Below, piece by piece: positions 35,161 through 43,412 of a DNA stretch of 64,000 nucleotides. Made by a program: the position numbers and the translations under genes. The notes under the pieces are model-generated. The model ran no database searches, had not been told where the DNA came from, and was given only the letters and a program-made list of their open reading frames with translations. This stretch comes from Bacteroidota bacterium (GTDB lineage: Bacteria; Bacteroidota; Bacteroidia; Bacteroidales; Prolixibacteraceae), in assembly GCA_030684645.1 (NCBI GenBank), contig JAUXUF010000072.1, positions 22,032 through 86,031 on the forward strand. Reading direction: 5' to 3'. Position 1 is the first letter of the stretch. Every line of letters starts with the position of its first letter.

Positions 35161-36255
35161 ATGGCAAAGTATATCTATCAATATGACAACTGGCCTCATT
35201 TTATCTGGAAAGAGCAGGAAATACAAGTTATTCTTGGAAAAGTTCGTCATTTACAAGGAAAGCTCTTAGGTCAGATGCGCACATTAGGTTTCTCATTAAA
35301 GGAGGAAACCATACTTAAAACATTGACACTTAATGTATTGAAGTCTTCTGAAATAGAAGGGGAAGAGCTTAATTATGAGCAAGTTCGTTCCTCTATAGCA
35401 AGAAGGTTAGGAATAGAATATGCCGGCATGGTCTTATCTGACAGGAATGTTGATGGAGTGGTAGAAATGATGCTTGATGCCACGCAGAATTACGATCAGC
35501 CTCTTGACGAAGATCGCTTATTTGGTTGGCATTCGGCTTTGTTTCCGACAGGCAGAAGCGGGATGCACAAAATTGATGTCGGCTGTTACCGGAATGGCGA
35601 AATGCAGGTCGTTTCAGGAGCAATGGGAAAAGAAAAAGTTCATTTTCAGGCTCCTCCGGCAAGTCAGGTAAAACCCGAAATGGTTAGTTTTTTGCAATGG
35701 CTAAATAGCGATGTACCAATAGATCTTGTATTGAAATCTGCTATTGCTCATTTTTGGTTTGTCATTATCCACCCTTTTGATGATGGGAATGGTCGTATTG
35801 CCAGAGCAATTTCAGATTTATTGCTTGCCCGATCTGATGATACCTCTCAGAGATTCTACAGCCTGTCGGGGCAAATTATGCTTGAAAGAAAAGCATATTA
35901 CGAACTGTTACAAAAAACACAATTCAGCGATGGTGACATAACGGAATGGTTGGATTGGTTTCTCAATTGTTTGTATCGTTCTTTGCTCTCGACAGAAGAT
36001 ACTTTGCAGAAAGTTCTTCATAAAGCTGATTTTTGGGACAAGCATCATGAAACTGCATTCAATGCACGTCAGCGGCTGATGCTGAATAAACTGCTTGATG
36101 GTTTTGAAGGCAAACTCAATTCGTCGAAATGGGCAAAAATCGCCAAATGCTCTGCCGATACAGCGCTTCGCGATATTCAGGATTTGATAAACAAAGGTAT
36201 TTTGAGGAAGGAAGACGCAGGAGGGCGAAGCACTAATTATGAATTGGTGCCTTGA
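35161..36255 (+). CDS. Fic-family protein with DUF4172 N-terminus and winged helix
   Basis: A 364-residue protein. The N-terminal DUF4172-type region is followed by an inhibitory-helix motif SSEIEG (S-x-x-x-E-G, about residue 63), as in class II self-inhibited Fic proteins. The catalytic motif HPFDDGNGRIAR lies at about residues 203-214. The C-terminus (SSKWAKIAKCSADTALRDIQDLINKGI) is a winged helix-turn-helix likely to bind DNA. Fic enzymes usually transfer AMP to protein hydroxyls. No separate antitoxin gene adjoins it, fitting self-inhibition. It is enclosed by two copies of a direct repeat. Confidence 0.92.
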   Translation: MAKYIYQYDNWPHFIWKEQEIQVILGKVRHLQGKLLGQMRTLGFSLKEETILKTLTLNVLKSSEIEGEELNYEQVRSSIARRLGIEYAGMVLSDRNVDGVVEMMLDATQNYDQPLDEDRLFGWHSALFPTGRSGMHKIDVGCYRNGEMQVVSGAMGKEKVHFQAPPASQVKPEMVSFLQWLNSDVPIDLVLKSAIAHFWFVIIHPFDDGNGRIARAISDLLLARSDDTSQRFYSLSGQIMLERKAYYELLQKTQFSDGDITEWLDWFLNCLYRSLLSTEDTLQKVLHKADFWDKHHETAFNARQRLMLNKLLDGFEGKLNSSKWAKIAKCSADTALRDIQDLINKGILRKEDAGGRSTNYELVP

Positions 36256-36260
36256 GTAAA

Positions 36261-36338
36261 AAAAAGCCCGGTAGAATTTAATCTACCGGGCTTTATATTG
36301 AAGTTTAAAAAAGATAATTTTCTATTTCAAGGTTGCCA
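36261..36338. repeat. Right direct repeat; native terminator of the aminotransferase gene
   Basis: A perfect 13-bp stem, AAAGCCCGGTAGA (36263-36275) with TCTACCGGGCTTT (36282-36294), lies between the convergent Fic and aminotransferase genes and is probably a two-way terminator. The repeat continues to 36338, within the last codons of the aminotransferase gene. The left copy at 34955 carries mismatches that weaken the stem. Confidence 0.75.
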
Positions 36339-37515
36339 GCGCATCTTTAATACGTGTCAGTGATTTAGTCAAATCGGCTTCCGAGGCTGCATACGAAATA
36401 CGGATACATTCAGGAGCGCCAAAAGCTTCACCCGAAACAACACCGGTAAAGGCATTCGACAGGATGAAAAGGCCCATATCGTCAGCATTGTTGATCGTTA
36501 CTGTACCATCTGATTTTCCGAAGAATGAAGAAATATCAGGGAATACATAAAAAGCTCCATCAGGTTTGCTGGTTTTTACACCTGGAATTTCGGCAAGCAT
36601 GGATAGAACCAGATCGCGTCGTTTTTCGAATTGTTCAACCATTTTATAAACCGTATCAAGCGGGGCATTTAATGCCGTTACCGAAGCGATTTGTGAAACC
36701 GAACATGGCCCTGAAGTGTATTGTCCCTGCAATTTATTACAGGCTTTTGCCAGCCAAAGTGGAGCGGCAATGTAACCAATGCGGTAGCCGGTCATGGCAA
36801 ATGCTTTCGAAACGCCGTTTACAACTACAACCTGAGCTTTTATTTCAGGAAATTGTGCAATGCTTTCGTGCTTGATGCCATATACAATGTGCTCGTAGAT
36901 TTCGTCTGAAATCACGATGATATTCGGATGTTTGGCAAAAATATCGGCAAAAGCTTTCAATTCATCTTTGGTATAAACGCTTCCGGTTGGATTGCTTGGA
37001 CTACTGAATAAAAAAGCACGGGTTTTCGGGGTGATCGCTGCTTCCAATTGTTCAGGGGTAATTTTGAAATCACTGTCAACTGTAGTCGGTATGATCACAT
37101 TCTTACCTTCGTTCAGTTTTACCAGTTCGATGTAGGTTACCCAATAAGGAGCCGGGATAATTACCTCGTCGTCCTTGTTGATCAATGCCTGCAACAGGTT
37201 GGCAATCGAATGTTTCGCACCGTTCGAAACAATGATCTGATCAGTAGTATAGTCCAGGTTATTGTCGCGTTTCAGTTTATCGACGATTGCTTTGAGCAAT
37301 GAAGGATATCCGGGTACCGGTGAATAAGTGGAATAATTATCATCAATGGCCTTCTTTGCGGCATCTTTGATGAAATCGGGGGTATTAAAATCTGGTTCTC
37401 CGACTCCCAGGCTGATCACGTCGATGCCTTTTTCTTTTAACTCGCGGCTTTTCTGTGCCACGGCAAGGGTGGCGGATGCAGATAAACAGGCAACTCTGTC
37501 TGAAACTCTCTCCAT
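36322..37515 (-). CDS. Pyridoxal-phosphate aminotransferase, aspartate type
   Basis: A 397-residue class I aminotransferase. SLGVGEPDFNTPDFIKDAA, SNGAKHSIANLLQAL, SSPSNPTGSVY and SDEIYEHIVYG are the cofactor and substrate motifs; the Schiff-base Lys is in NGVSKAFAMTGYRIGY. It is most like aspartate (prephenate-tolerant) aminotransferases of group I gamma and would make aspartate from oxaloacetate. Its 3' end overlaps the right direct repeat of the Fic module. Confidence 0.93.
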   Translation of the reverse strand: MERVSDRVACLSASATLAVAQKSRELKEKGIDVISLGVGEPDFNTPDFIKDAAKKAIDDNYSTYSPVPGYPSLLKAIVDKLKRDNNLDYTTDQIIVSNGAKHSIANLLQALINKDDEVIIPAPYWVTYIELVKLNEGKNVIIPTTVDSDFKITPEQLEAAITPKTRAFLFSSPSNPTGSVYTKDELKAFADIFAKHPNIIVISDEIYEHIVYGIKHESIAQFPEIKAQVVVVNGVSKAFAMTGYRIGYIAAPLWLAKACNKLQGQYTSGPCSVSQIASVTALNAPLDTVYKMVEQFEKRRDLVLSMLAEIPGVKTSKPDGAFYVFPDISSFFGKSDGTVTINNADDMGLFILSNAFTGVVSGEAFGAPECIRISYAASEADLTKSLTRIKDALATLK

Positions 37516-37636
37516 AACTGAAATTTTGATGGGTTTAATGTTTAATTTGTTTTCGTGTGCAAGATATGAAAAATACTAATTGAGTAAATGTTGTGTGTCA
37601 AATTGACAATGATAAGGCATAAAAATTTACGATTTG

Positions 37637-38410
37637 TTATTGTGGTGTGATCCGGCAAATAAAATCATGTATTTTTTCCTGAAATTTCAGGTATTCGTCA
37701 TAGTCCCAAACAACTACTGATTCCGAACCTGGTATTAGTAGTTCCAAATTCCAGGCCATTTCGAGCGGATGGTTGGTGTCGTCGGGAATACCTGCGATTA
37801 AGGTTGGCACCTTTATTTTTGCGATTTCTTCAGGGGAAGGGAAATCAGAAGCCGCCCCTCCATTGTATATACGGGAATAATAAGCCGGATCGAATCCCAA
37901 TCGGTAATCAAGTAATCGTTGCCGGGTGCCTCGATGCTTTTGCTCAATAAAATAAGGAGTGTCCTGATTCTGACTTATCAATTTCTTCAGAAAATCAGGA
38001 GTTTCGTATGGACTGGCTTTCGATGCAATTTTCTTGTATATTTTTTTCACATCCGAACGCTCTTCCCAGGCTGGGGGAGGAGTGACCAAAATCAGGGCTT
38101 TTACCCGCTCCGGAAACCGGACTGCCGCATGAATGGCAATTCCTGCGCCCATCGATGATCCGCCAAGAATCATTGAATCGAAATTTTGAGCATCTGCAAT
38201 TCTGATCAATTCCTCAGTTAAGGCATCCCAGCAATAATTGCCGGTAACCGATTTGTCACAGTAATTGTATCTGACTACAGATACCTGCTTCGATAGCTGA
38301 TCAAAATCTATGAGCGAATAGACCGAATCCGATTCCACCGAATTCAGCATTCCGTGCAGCCAAACAAACGGCAGGCCTTTTCCATCTATCTTTAAATGTG
38401 GTATTTCCAT
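37637..38410 (-). CDS. Alpha/beta-fold hydrolase
   Basis: A 257-residue cytosolic protein with PFVWLHGML (oxyanion region) and the nucleophile elbow GGSSMGAGIA (G-x-S-x-G, about residue 86). The Asp in LIAGIPDDTNHP and a late His (HPLEM or KIHDFIC) may complete the triad. It could be a carboxylesterase; no substrate is suggested by the neighbours, an aminotransferase and a GroES-like gene. Confidence 0.88.
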   Translation of the reverse strand: MEIPHLKIDGKGLPFVWLHGMLNSVESDSVYSLIDFDQLSKQVSVVRYNYCDKSVTGNYCWDALTEELIRIADAQNFDSMILGGSSMGAGIAIHAAVRFPERVKALILVTPPPAWEERSDVKKIYKKIASKASPYETPDFLKKLISQNQDTPYFIEQKHRGTRQRLLDYRLGFDPAYYSRIYNGGAASDFPSPEEIAKIKVPTLIAGIPDDTNHPLEMAWNLELLIPGSESVVVWDYDEYLKFQEKIHDFICRITPQ

Positions 38411-38516
38411 TTTTTTTTCTGAATTCTATTACCACTTCATTGTTTCGGGTTTCGAGGTGCGGGTTGTGGGTTTCGTGTAACTCGAAACGCGTATCCCGTA
38501 ACATTTTTATCGAATA

Positions 38517-38900
38517 CTATTCAAACAATCCTTCGTCGCGAATCAGCATCAGGATGGAAGAATGCGGAAGTATAATATATTTTTCCTTGTTAAATTCGAT
38601 TTCCCAGCCACTTTTATTGAGGTAAACCGCCAGATCACCTTCTTTGGCCTGAAGCGGAACATATTTCACTTCATCTTTTTTTTCTTTCCAGGGTTCGTCG
38701 GCATCAGTCATTGCCGGAATTGGGTAACCTGGGCCAACTTTCACAATATAGCCGCTATGAGTTTTTTCATTCTCCTGCACGGTGGGTGGCAGGTATAATC
38801 CTGAAGCTGTTTTCCCCTGTGGATTTTTAGGCCGAATGAGTACACGGTCTCCAATTAGTATGAATTTGGCAAGATCTTGTTCTTCGATAATGAGTGACAT
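38517..38900 (-). CDS. GroES-like co-chaperone protein
   Basis: A 127-residue Cpn10-fold protein: ILIGDRVLIRPKNPQGKTASGLYLPP is the conserved first strand and roof-loop region, and VYLNKSGWEIEFNKEKYIILPHSSILMLI the last strands. It is longer than classical GroES (about 95) because of an inserted segment (YPIPAMTDADEPWKEKKDEV), and no groEL gene adjoins. Bacteroidota commonly carry this variant in addition to the groESL pair. Function as a true GroEL partner is uncertain. Confidence 0.85.
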   Translation of the reverse strand: MSLIIEEQDLAKFILIGDRVLIRPKNPQGKTASGLYLPPTVQENEKTHSGYIVKVGPGYPIPAMTDADEPWKEKKDEVKYVPLQAKEGDLAVYLNKSGWEIEFNKEKYIILPHSSILMLIRDEGLFE

Positions 38901-38918
38901 TCAATTTTGTTTTGAATA

Positions 38919-38926
38919 CAAAGATA
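38919..38926 (-). promoter_or_regulatory. Bacteroidota -7 box for the GroES-like gene
   Basis: Read on the minus strand, TATCTTTG fits the TAnnTTTG consensus and ends 18 bases before the start codon. A clear TTG at -33 was not found at the ideal distance, so the assignment is tentative. Confidence 0.45.
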
Positions 38927-39017
38927 AAACAATCACATTCAAACATTCGAATTAGTCGAAAAATGACTTTTTATATCCTTGCAAATTTATTTTTCCTTTC
39001 TGTAAAATATTTTTCAG

Positions 39018-39036
39018 CAGATTTGGCTCAAATCTG
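39018..39036. repeat. Small perfect hairpin in an AT-rich gap
   Basis: CAGATTTG and CAAATCTG pair perfectly around a 3-base loop. The 240-base gap 38901-39141 otherwise holds only very AT-rich sequence and the promoter of the GroES-like gene. Confidence 0.4.
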
Positions 39037-39141
39037 GAGGTGAAATTTCGATTATTTCAAAAATATTTCATCTAATCCCAAAATATTATATTTTTTTAAA
39101 ACACAGATAATCAATAGATTCAAAAATAATTTAAAAATATA

Positions 39142-39495
39142 TTGAAAAAAAATAGTACTATGTGTTGTATAATCAGCCTGACAGTAAAAGCCCGGAATTT
39201 CTGGATGCAATTTATAACCAACAACACATCTGGCCATACGGCTATGATGTTAGTTGATCAAACCTCTGAAAACGAAAAGGCTAATGCAGTTTTCGAAGCT
39301 ATCAATGCTGAACTTTCAACTCAGTCCAATAATTCAACTGAAACTTTCGTGTGTAAAACAGAAGCTGATAAAGAACTTGAAGTGGAAGCCTGGATGACCG
39401 GTGAAACTTATTTCAGTCCTAAGACAGCTTCCATCACCGAAGAAACTGATGAAGCTTTGAATCTGGAAGACTGGATGATCAGCAATGTTAATTAA
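39142..39495 (+). CDS. Small protein with paired EAWM/EDWM motifs, unknown
   Basis: Up to 117 residues from a TTG, or 111 from the ATG at 39160 (MCCIISLTV). The C-terminal half has two related units, LEVEAWMTGETYF and LNLEDWMISNVN, of a type I have seen near the ends of small Bacteroidota proteins. The N-terminus gives no clear signal peptide; the gene may be truncated at the front. It heads a stretch with two further gene fragments, so it could itself be a remnant. Confidence 0.5.
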   Translation: MKKNSTMCCIISLTVKARNFWMQFITNNTSGHTAMMLVDQTSENEKANAVFEAINAELSTQSNNSTETFVCKTEADKELEVEAWMTGETYFSPKTASITEETDEALNLEDWMISNVN

Positions 39496-39617
39496 CCAAA
39501 ACAAATAACTCAGAAACAAGTCAGAAGTGAAAATTAGATAGATGGAGTCCGAAGTCCGGATGATACAATCTAATTACAAGGAATCTTAATCAGGAAAAGG
39601 CCAAATAACTAAAAAAC

Positions 39618-39869
39618 ATGCAGTACAACGTCACGAGCAGGGATTCAACACTATTGCTTGAACCGTATTTTACCCTTACGAATCAGGCCAACTGGAGAAG
39701 TCAGGAAGTTCAGGTCATGGTGAAAGTACCGACAGGTAAATCGGTGTTTTTGGGAGCAAACCTCGATCGGCTTCATTTTGATTTCGAGAATACCAACAAC
39801 ATCCGGAATAAGGAAATAACAGGAAAAACCTGGATGATGACTCCGGAAGGACTTTCGCTGAAAAAATAA
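39618..39869 (+). pseudogene. C-terminal remnant of a PspC-domain protein gene
   Basis: The 83 codons encode SRDSTLLLEPYFTLTNQANWRSQEVQVMVKVPTGKSVFLG and end with GKTWMMTPEGLSLKK. This matches, from memory of the family, the C-terminal tail of Bacteroidota PspC-domain membrane proteins; their PspC domain, membrane helices and middle domain are all missing. It is therefore read as a 3' fragment. A free-standing small protein is possible but less likely. Confidence 0.65.
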
Positions 39870-39880
39870 AAACACAATAA

Positions 39881-40402
39881 TCATACAGAAAACAAACTAT
39901 TCAGAATGTGGTTTTCCCTTTTTTCGAACGTATTGGGATTTTGTGGCAAACCGGTTCAATCTATGCTGCTCACGAACATTTTGTTTCGAACCTGATCAGG
40001 AACAGACTTATCTGTGAAACCGGTAAATTTATTAATTCGGAATCCTCAAAAACTATATTATTTTTCCTTCGCGAAAATGAATGGCACGAACTTGGGTTGC
40101 TTTATTTCAATTTTCTGGCCGCCCAGGCTGGTGTTCGCTGTGTTTACCTGGGCCAGAGCTTGCCATTTGGCGATTTGTCGAAATTTTTAATAGACAAACC
40201 ATTCGATTTTGTCTGCACTTCCTTCATTCAGGCCATCGAAAAATCGGAATTGGAACAATATATGGCTAATTTGTCCCTGGTTTTTAACCGGAATAAAATA
40301 CTGATTTCAGGTCGCCAAATTTCCATACACAAGCCAAAGCTTCCTTTCAATGTGGCAGTTATTAAAAACAGTAACGATTTTATCCGAAAAATTTCAGTAT
40401 AG
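39881..40402 (+). pseudogene. Remnant of a MerR-type regulator with B12-binding domain
   Basis: The frame opens after a stop at 39878 with IQNVVFPFFERIGILWQTGSIYAAHEHFVSN, the helical cobalamin-capping domain with its Trp and E-H motif, and continues through NEWHELGLLYFNFLAAQAGVRCVYLGQSLPF, a Rossmann-like B12-binding domain. The normal N-terminal MerR DNA-binding domain is absent, and the only start would be GTG at 39908. Intact relatives (CarH/LitR type) are about 300 residues. Loss of the DNA-binding part implies a broken gene. Confidence 0.7.
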
Positions 40403-40403
40403 A

Positions 40404-41054
40404 TTATTGGATACTAAAGTAAATGGCGAAGAAGTGCAGTACACTTCCGGCAAGGACAAACAAATGCCAGATTCCATGGCTGTAAGGAAGTTTCCGCCAT
40501 ATATAAAAAATGACGCCTACAGAATAGGCAATTCCACCCAAAACCAGGAACAGGAGACTTATTGAAGGTAAGCTGAGAAAAATCTGCTTCCCGGCAAGGA
40601 CAAACATCCAGCCCATGCCTAGGTAAACAGCAACCATTAATTTACGGAACCGATGCAGATAAATGGAACGGATTACTGCACCAACCAGAGCCAGACCCCA
40701 AATGATTCCAAACAAAATCCATCCCCAGGTTCCACGGATAGAAGTGAGCAGGATTGGCGTGTAAGTTCCGGCAATGAGCAAAAAAATTGAAATATGATCG
40801 AAACGTGCAAACAGGTTTTTGACTCGCGGTCCGGTAAAGCTGTGATACAAGGTTGACGACAGATACAAAAGGATCAATGTACTTCCGTAAATGGAAAAGC
40901 TAATCAGGTGCCAGAGATCGCCATGTTTTCCGGCAACAATAATCAGGATTACCAACGCTACAATACTAAGCAATGCTCCTATTCCGTGGGTGATGCTGTT
41001 TAATATTTCCTCGCCGGTACTAAGTTGGCGGTATGTTTTTGCTGGCTGTGTCAT
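40404..41054 (-). CDS. Hemolysin III / TrhA family membrane protein
   Basis: A 216-residue protein with seven predicted membrane helices. EEILNSITHGIGALLSIVALVILI, STLYHSFTGPR and LFVLAGSVLHFFAIYF carry the conserved His residues of the PAQR/hemolysin III family, which bind a metal. The family is linked to membrane homeostasis rather than proven toxin activity. It ends two bases from the B12-regulator remnant and is followed by a glycosyltransferase gene on the same strand. Confidence 0.93.
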   Translation of the reverse strand: MTQPAKTYRQLSTGEEILNSITHGIGALLSIVALVILIIVAGKHGDLWHLISFSIYGSTLILLYLSSTLYHSFTGPRVKNLFARFDHISIFLLIAGTYTPILLTSIRGTWGWILFGIIWGLALVGAVIRSIYLHRFRKLMVAVYLGMGWMFVLAGKQIFLSLPSISLLFLVLGGIAYSVGVIFYIWRKLPYSHGIWHLFVLAGSVLHFFAIYFSIQ

Positions 41055-41075
41055 AACTTATAACTCATAACTTCC

Positions 41076-42032
41076 TCAGATGTTGGTCTTTTCATCAATG
41101 AGGTAGAGGTTGCGTTCGGTGGAGTTGCGTGTGCTCAGTTCGGCCAGGAACCCGGCCAGAAATAACTGGGTTCCGATAATCATAGCAGCGAGCGAGAGGT
41201 AGAAATAAGGGCTGTCGGTGACGCGTGGCGCCAATTCATTGTTTAAGGTGTGAAAAATCTTTTGAGCGCCTAACCATACCGCAGCAGCAAGTCCGAGTAA
41301 AAAAGTGAGAGTACCGAATACTCCAAAGAAATGCATGGGGCGTTTACTGAACTTCGAAATAAAAATGACAGAAAGCAGATCGAGTGGTCCACGGATAAAA
41401 CGTTCCATTCCGAACTTGGTGGTTCCGAATTTGCGTTCCTGATGCTGGACCACTTTTTCGCCAATTCGTTTAAACCCGGCCCATTTGGCCAGAACCGGAA
41501 TGTACCGGTGCATATCGCCATACACTTCAATGCTTTTAATCACTTGTTTCCGGTAGGCTTTTAATCCGCAGTTAAAATCGTGGATTTTAATTCCGGTCAT
41601 TCGCCGGGCCGTCCAATTGTAAAATTTACTTGGAAGATTTTTGGAAAAGACAGGATCGTAGCGTTTTTTCTTCCACCCTGAAACAATGTCAAAGTTGTCT
41701 TCGGTGATCATGCGGTAAAGCTCCGGTATTTCCTCCGGACTATCCTGAAGGTCTGCATCCATGGTAATCACCACATCGCCTTCAGCCTGTGCGAACCCGC
41801 AATATAAACCAGCTGATTTTCCGTAGTTGCGCCTGAATTTAATTCCTTTGATACTCGGATTTTGCAGGCAAAGCTGCTCGATAAGTTCCCATGAACCATC
41901 GGTGCTGCCGTCGTCAATCAAAATAACCTCGTACGAAAAGTTATGGACTGACATTACCTGGTCAATCCATGCCGTCAATTCGGGAAGCGATTCTACTTCA
42001 TTAAATAAAGGTACAACTACGGAAATATTCAT
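41076..42032 (-). CDS. Family 2 glycosyltransferase with two C-terminal membrane helices
   Basis: A 318-residue DPM1/GtrB-like enzyme. VVPLFNEVESLPEL opens the GT-A domain; EVILIDDGSTDGSW and TMDADLQDSPEEI hold the nucleotide- and metal-binding acidic motifs. Two hydrophobic helices at about 232-255 and 275-298 anchor it. Such enzymes pass a sugar to polyprenyl phosphate on the inner membrane face. It is 5 bases from the DUF4199 gene, so the two are likely co-transcribed. Confidence 0.94.
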   Translation of the reverse strand: MNISVVVPLFNEVESLPELTAWIDQVMSVHNFSYEVILIDDGSTDGSWELIEQLCLQNPSIKGIKFRRNYGKSAGLYCGFAQAEGDVVITMDADLQDSPEEIPELYRMITEDNFDIVSGWKKKRYDPVFSKNLPSKFYNWTARRMTGIKIHDFNCGLKAYRKQVIKSIEVYGDMHRYIPVLAKWAGFKRIGEKVVQHQERKFGTTKFGMERFIRGPLDLLSVIFISKFSKRPMHFFGVFGTLTFLLGLAAAVWLGAQKIFHTLNNELAPRVTDSPYFYLSLAAMIIGTQLFLAGFLAELSTRNSTERNLYLIDEKTNI

Positions 42033-42037
42033 TGGAT

Positions 42038-42589
42038 TTATTCTTCAGTTTTTACTTCTTCCATGGCTTCCTCAAAAGCATCTTCGTTGGGTTGCTTTTT
42101 GATGAAAATAGAAGAGACCAAAGATATAACAGTTCCATATATAACAGCATTCAATACGCTCATCATTGACATCCAGCCTGGAGTCATCATTTTGGAAGCT
42201 ATCGACATGGCTTGCTCAATCTGATCTTCTGTCAGGCCTTGTTTTAACATTGCTTCTTCCTGCACCGATTTGATCTGGTCAATCATTCCCGGATCAATTT
42301 TGAAGATGATCAGCGTGTAAAGAGCAGTAATAATTCCGCTGAAAAGCATTGCGCCAACTGCAAAACCTACCGCCTGACCATAAGATATGGCTCCATTCTT
42401 CTCGTGGTTCCGGTAATGAATCTGAGCAAGTACGATGCACACCGCATAGAGAATAATGGATACATAGACTAAACTCTTATTCGTACTTTGTCCTGCAACA
42501 TACAGGATAACAGAATAAAGTGTGAGAACAATACCGATGTAAAGGCCATAAATCATGGCTGATTTCCAAAAAGTTGATTTTTGTTCCAT
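42038..42589 (-). CDS. DUF4199 membrane protein
   Basis: A 183-residue integral membrane protein from the ATG at 42589 (EQKSTFWKSAMIYGLYIG); the upstream in-frame ATG at 42616 adds nine residues. Four hydrophobic helices are visible, with AISYGQAVGFAVGAMLFSGIITALY as the most conserved segment of DUF4199. A cytoplasmic acidic tail ends it. Its function is unknown. Its placement before a GT2 gene is common in Bacteroidota, as I recall. Confidence 0.85.
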   Translation of the reverse strand: MEQKSTFWKSAMIYGLYIGIVLTLYSVILYVAGQSTNKSLVYVSIILYAVCIVLAQIHYRNHEKNGAISYGQAVGFAVGAMLFSGIITALYTLIIFKIDPGMIDQIKSVQEEAMLKQGLTEDQIEQAMSIASKMMTPGWMSMMSVLNAVIYGTVISLVSSIFIKKQPNEDAFEEAMEEVKTEE

Positions 42590-42865
42590 AGTGTTTTTTA
42601 GATTTGTGATTAACAAATATATTTCAATTTTTCGACTGAACAGTAATTGCCAGGTTTTTTGTGAATGAATAGGTGTTTATTTTTTTTCAATGGTCTATAC
42701 TAATCTATCTTCTGAAATAATTGAGCCATCAAAAAAATGAGCCATCCAACTGTTCTTTTTCCCAATCCAAACATCTGAAGTATTTTTTTATCATCCAATA
42801 GTTGACTGAACACTAAAGGATTAGTCAGGCCAAAGAAAAAAATATACCGGAAGCCTTTGAATTCA

Positions 42866-42896
42866 TTTGCGGGGAATTCATTTTTTTCTACTTTTG
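42866..42896 (+). promoter_or_regulatory. Bacteroidota promoter of the SRP RNA gene
   Basis: TTTG (42866-42869) and TACTTTTG (42889-42896, consensus TAnnTTTG) are separated by 19 bases. The SRP RNA begins 5 bases downstream. This is a textbook match to the Bacteroidota sigma-70 promoter. Confidence 0.8.
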
Positions 42897-42900
42897 TCGC

Positions 42901-43000
42901 CGGGTAAGTCCTGTACGACTAGCTCCCGTTGAAATCCCCCAGGGTCGGAAGGCAGCAAGGGTAAATGGTTGAGCGGTGCGATACAGGTAGCTTACCCACT
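42901..43000 (+). ncRNA. ffs: Signal recognition particle RNA, small bacterial type
   Basis: The conserved apical core is present (CAGGGTCGGAAGGCAGCAAGG), and the ends pair over a long helix (GGGTAAGTCCTGTA with TACAGGTAGCTTACCC). The RNA binds Ffh to target membrane proteins co-translationally. A T-run (43000-43006) follows as terminator. A tRNA cluster starts 17 bases later. Ends are set by the helix and may be off by a few bases. Confidence 0.95.
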
Positions 43001-43016
43001 TTTTTTGACTTTTTTT

Positions 43017-43090
43017 GCCGAATTAGCTCAGTTGGCCAGAGCACGTGATTTGTAATCTCGGGGTCCTCAGTTCGAATCTGAGATTCGGCT
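43017..43090 (+). tRNA. tRNA-Thr (anticodon TGT)
   Basis: The acceptor arm GCCGAAT pairs with ATTCGGC; the D-arm TAGCTCAGTTGGCCAGAGCA, anticodon loop with TGT and T-arm TTCGAATC are all present. CCA is not encoded. Confidence 0.95.
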
Positions 43091-43119
43091 CAAAAAAAGA
43101 GTTCCTAAAATTTTGTTTT

Positions 43120-43205
43120 GGGGAGATACCAAAGTGGCCAACTGGGGCAGACTGTAACTCTGCTGGCGTACGCCTTCGTAGGTTCGAATCCTGCTCTCCC
43201 CACCA
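43120..43205 (+). tRNA. tRNA-Tyr (anticodon GTA)
   Basis: The acceptor arm GGGGAGA pairs with TCTCCCC. The anticodon stem GCAGA/TCTGC encloses CTGTAAC with GTA. A long variable arm marks a class II tRNA, as usual for bacterial tRNA-Tyr. CCA is encoded at 43203-43205. Confidence 0.95.
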
Positions 43206-43303
43206 AAAGATGCCTATCCCTAAATCCCTTTCCTTAGGAAATGGACTTAAAAAAGGGCAAAAATTCCCTCTCTTTTGGAGAGGGTTAGGGAGAGGCTTTT
43301 AAT

Positions 43304-43376
43304 GCGGGAGTAGCTCAGTTGATAGAGCATTAGCCTTCCAAGCTAAGGGTCGCGAGTTTGAATCTCGTCTCCCGCT
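43304..43376 (+). tRNA. tRNA-Gly (anticodon TCC)
   Basis: The acceptor arm GCGGGAG pairs with CTCCCGC, and the anticodon loop reads CTTCCAA with TCC. CCA is not encoded. The 98-base spacer before it carries a CCCTCTC/GAGAGGG hairpin, a type of repeat often seen between Bacteroidota genes. Confidence 0.95.
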
Positions 43377-43383
43377 CAAACGA

Positions 43384-43412
43384 AAAAGTGTTCAGTAATG
43401 GACACTTTTTTT
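43384..43412 (+). terminator. Terminator of the SRP RNA/tRNA cluster
   Basis: AAAAAGTGT pairs with ACACTTTTT around a short loop and runs into a T-tract, directly after tRNA-Gly. It is a standard intrinsic terminator. Confidence 0.8.

Noticed and set aside
39881..40402. Functional B12-dependent photoreceptor regulator
   Set aside because: The DNA-binding MerR domain is missing and the frame is closed by a stop only a few codons before the B12-binding part.
43017..43376. tRNA genes as integration site of an island
   Set aside because: No integrase gene and no repeated tRNA 3' end was seen in the window.
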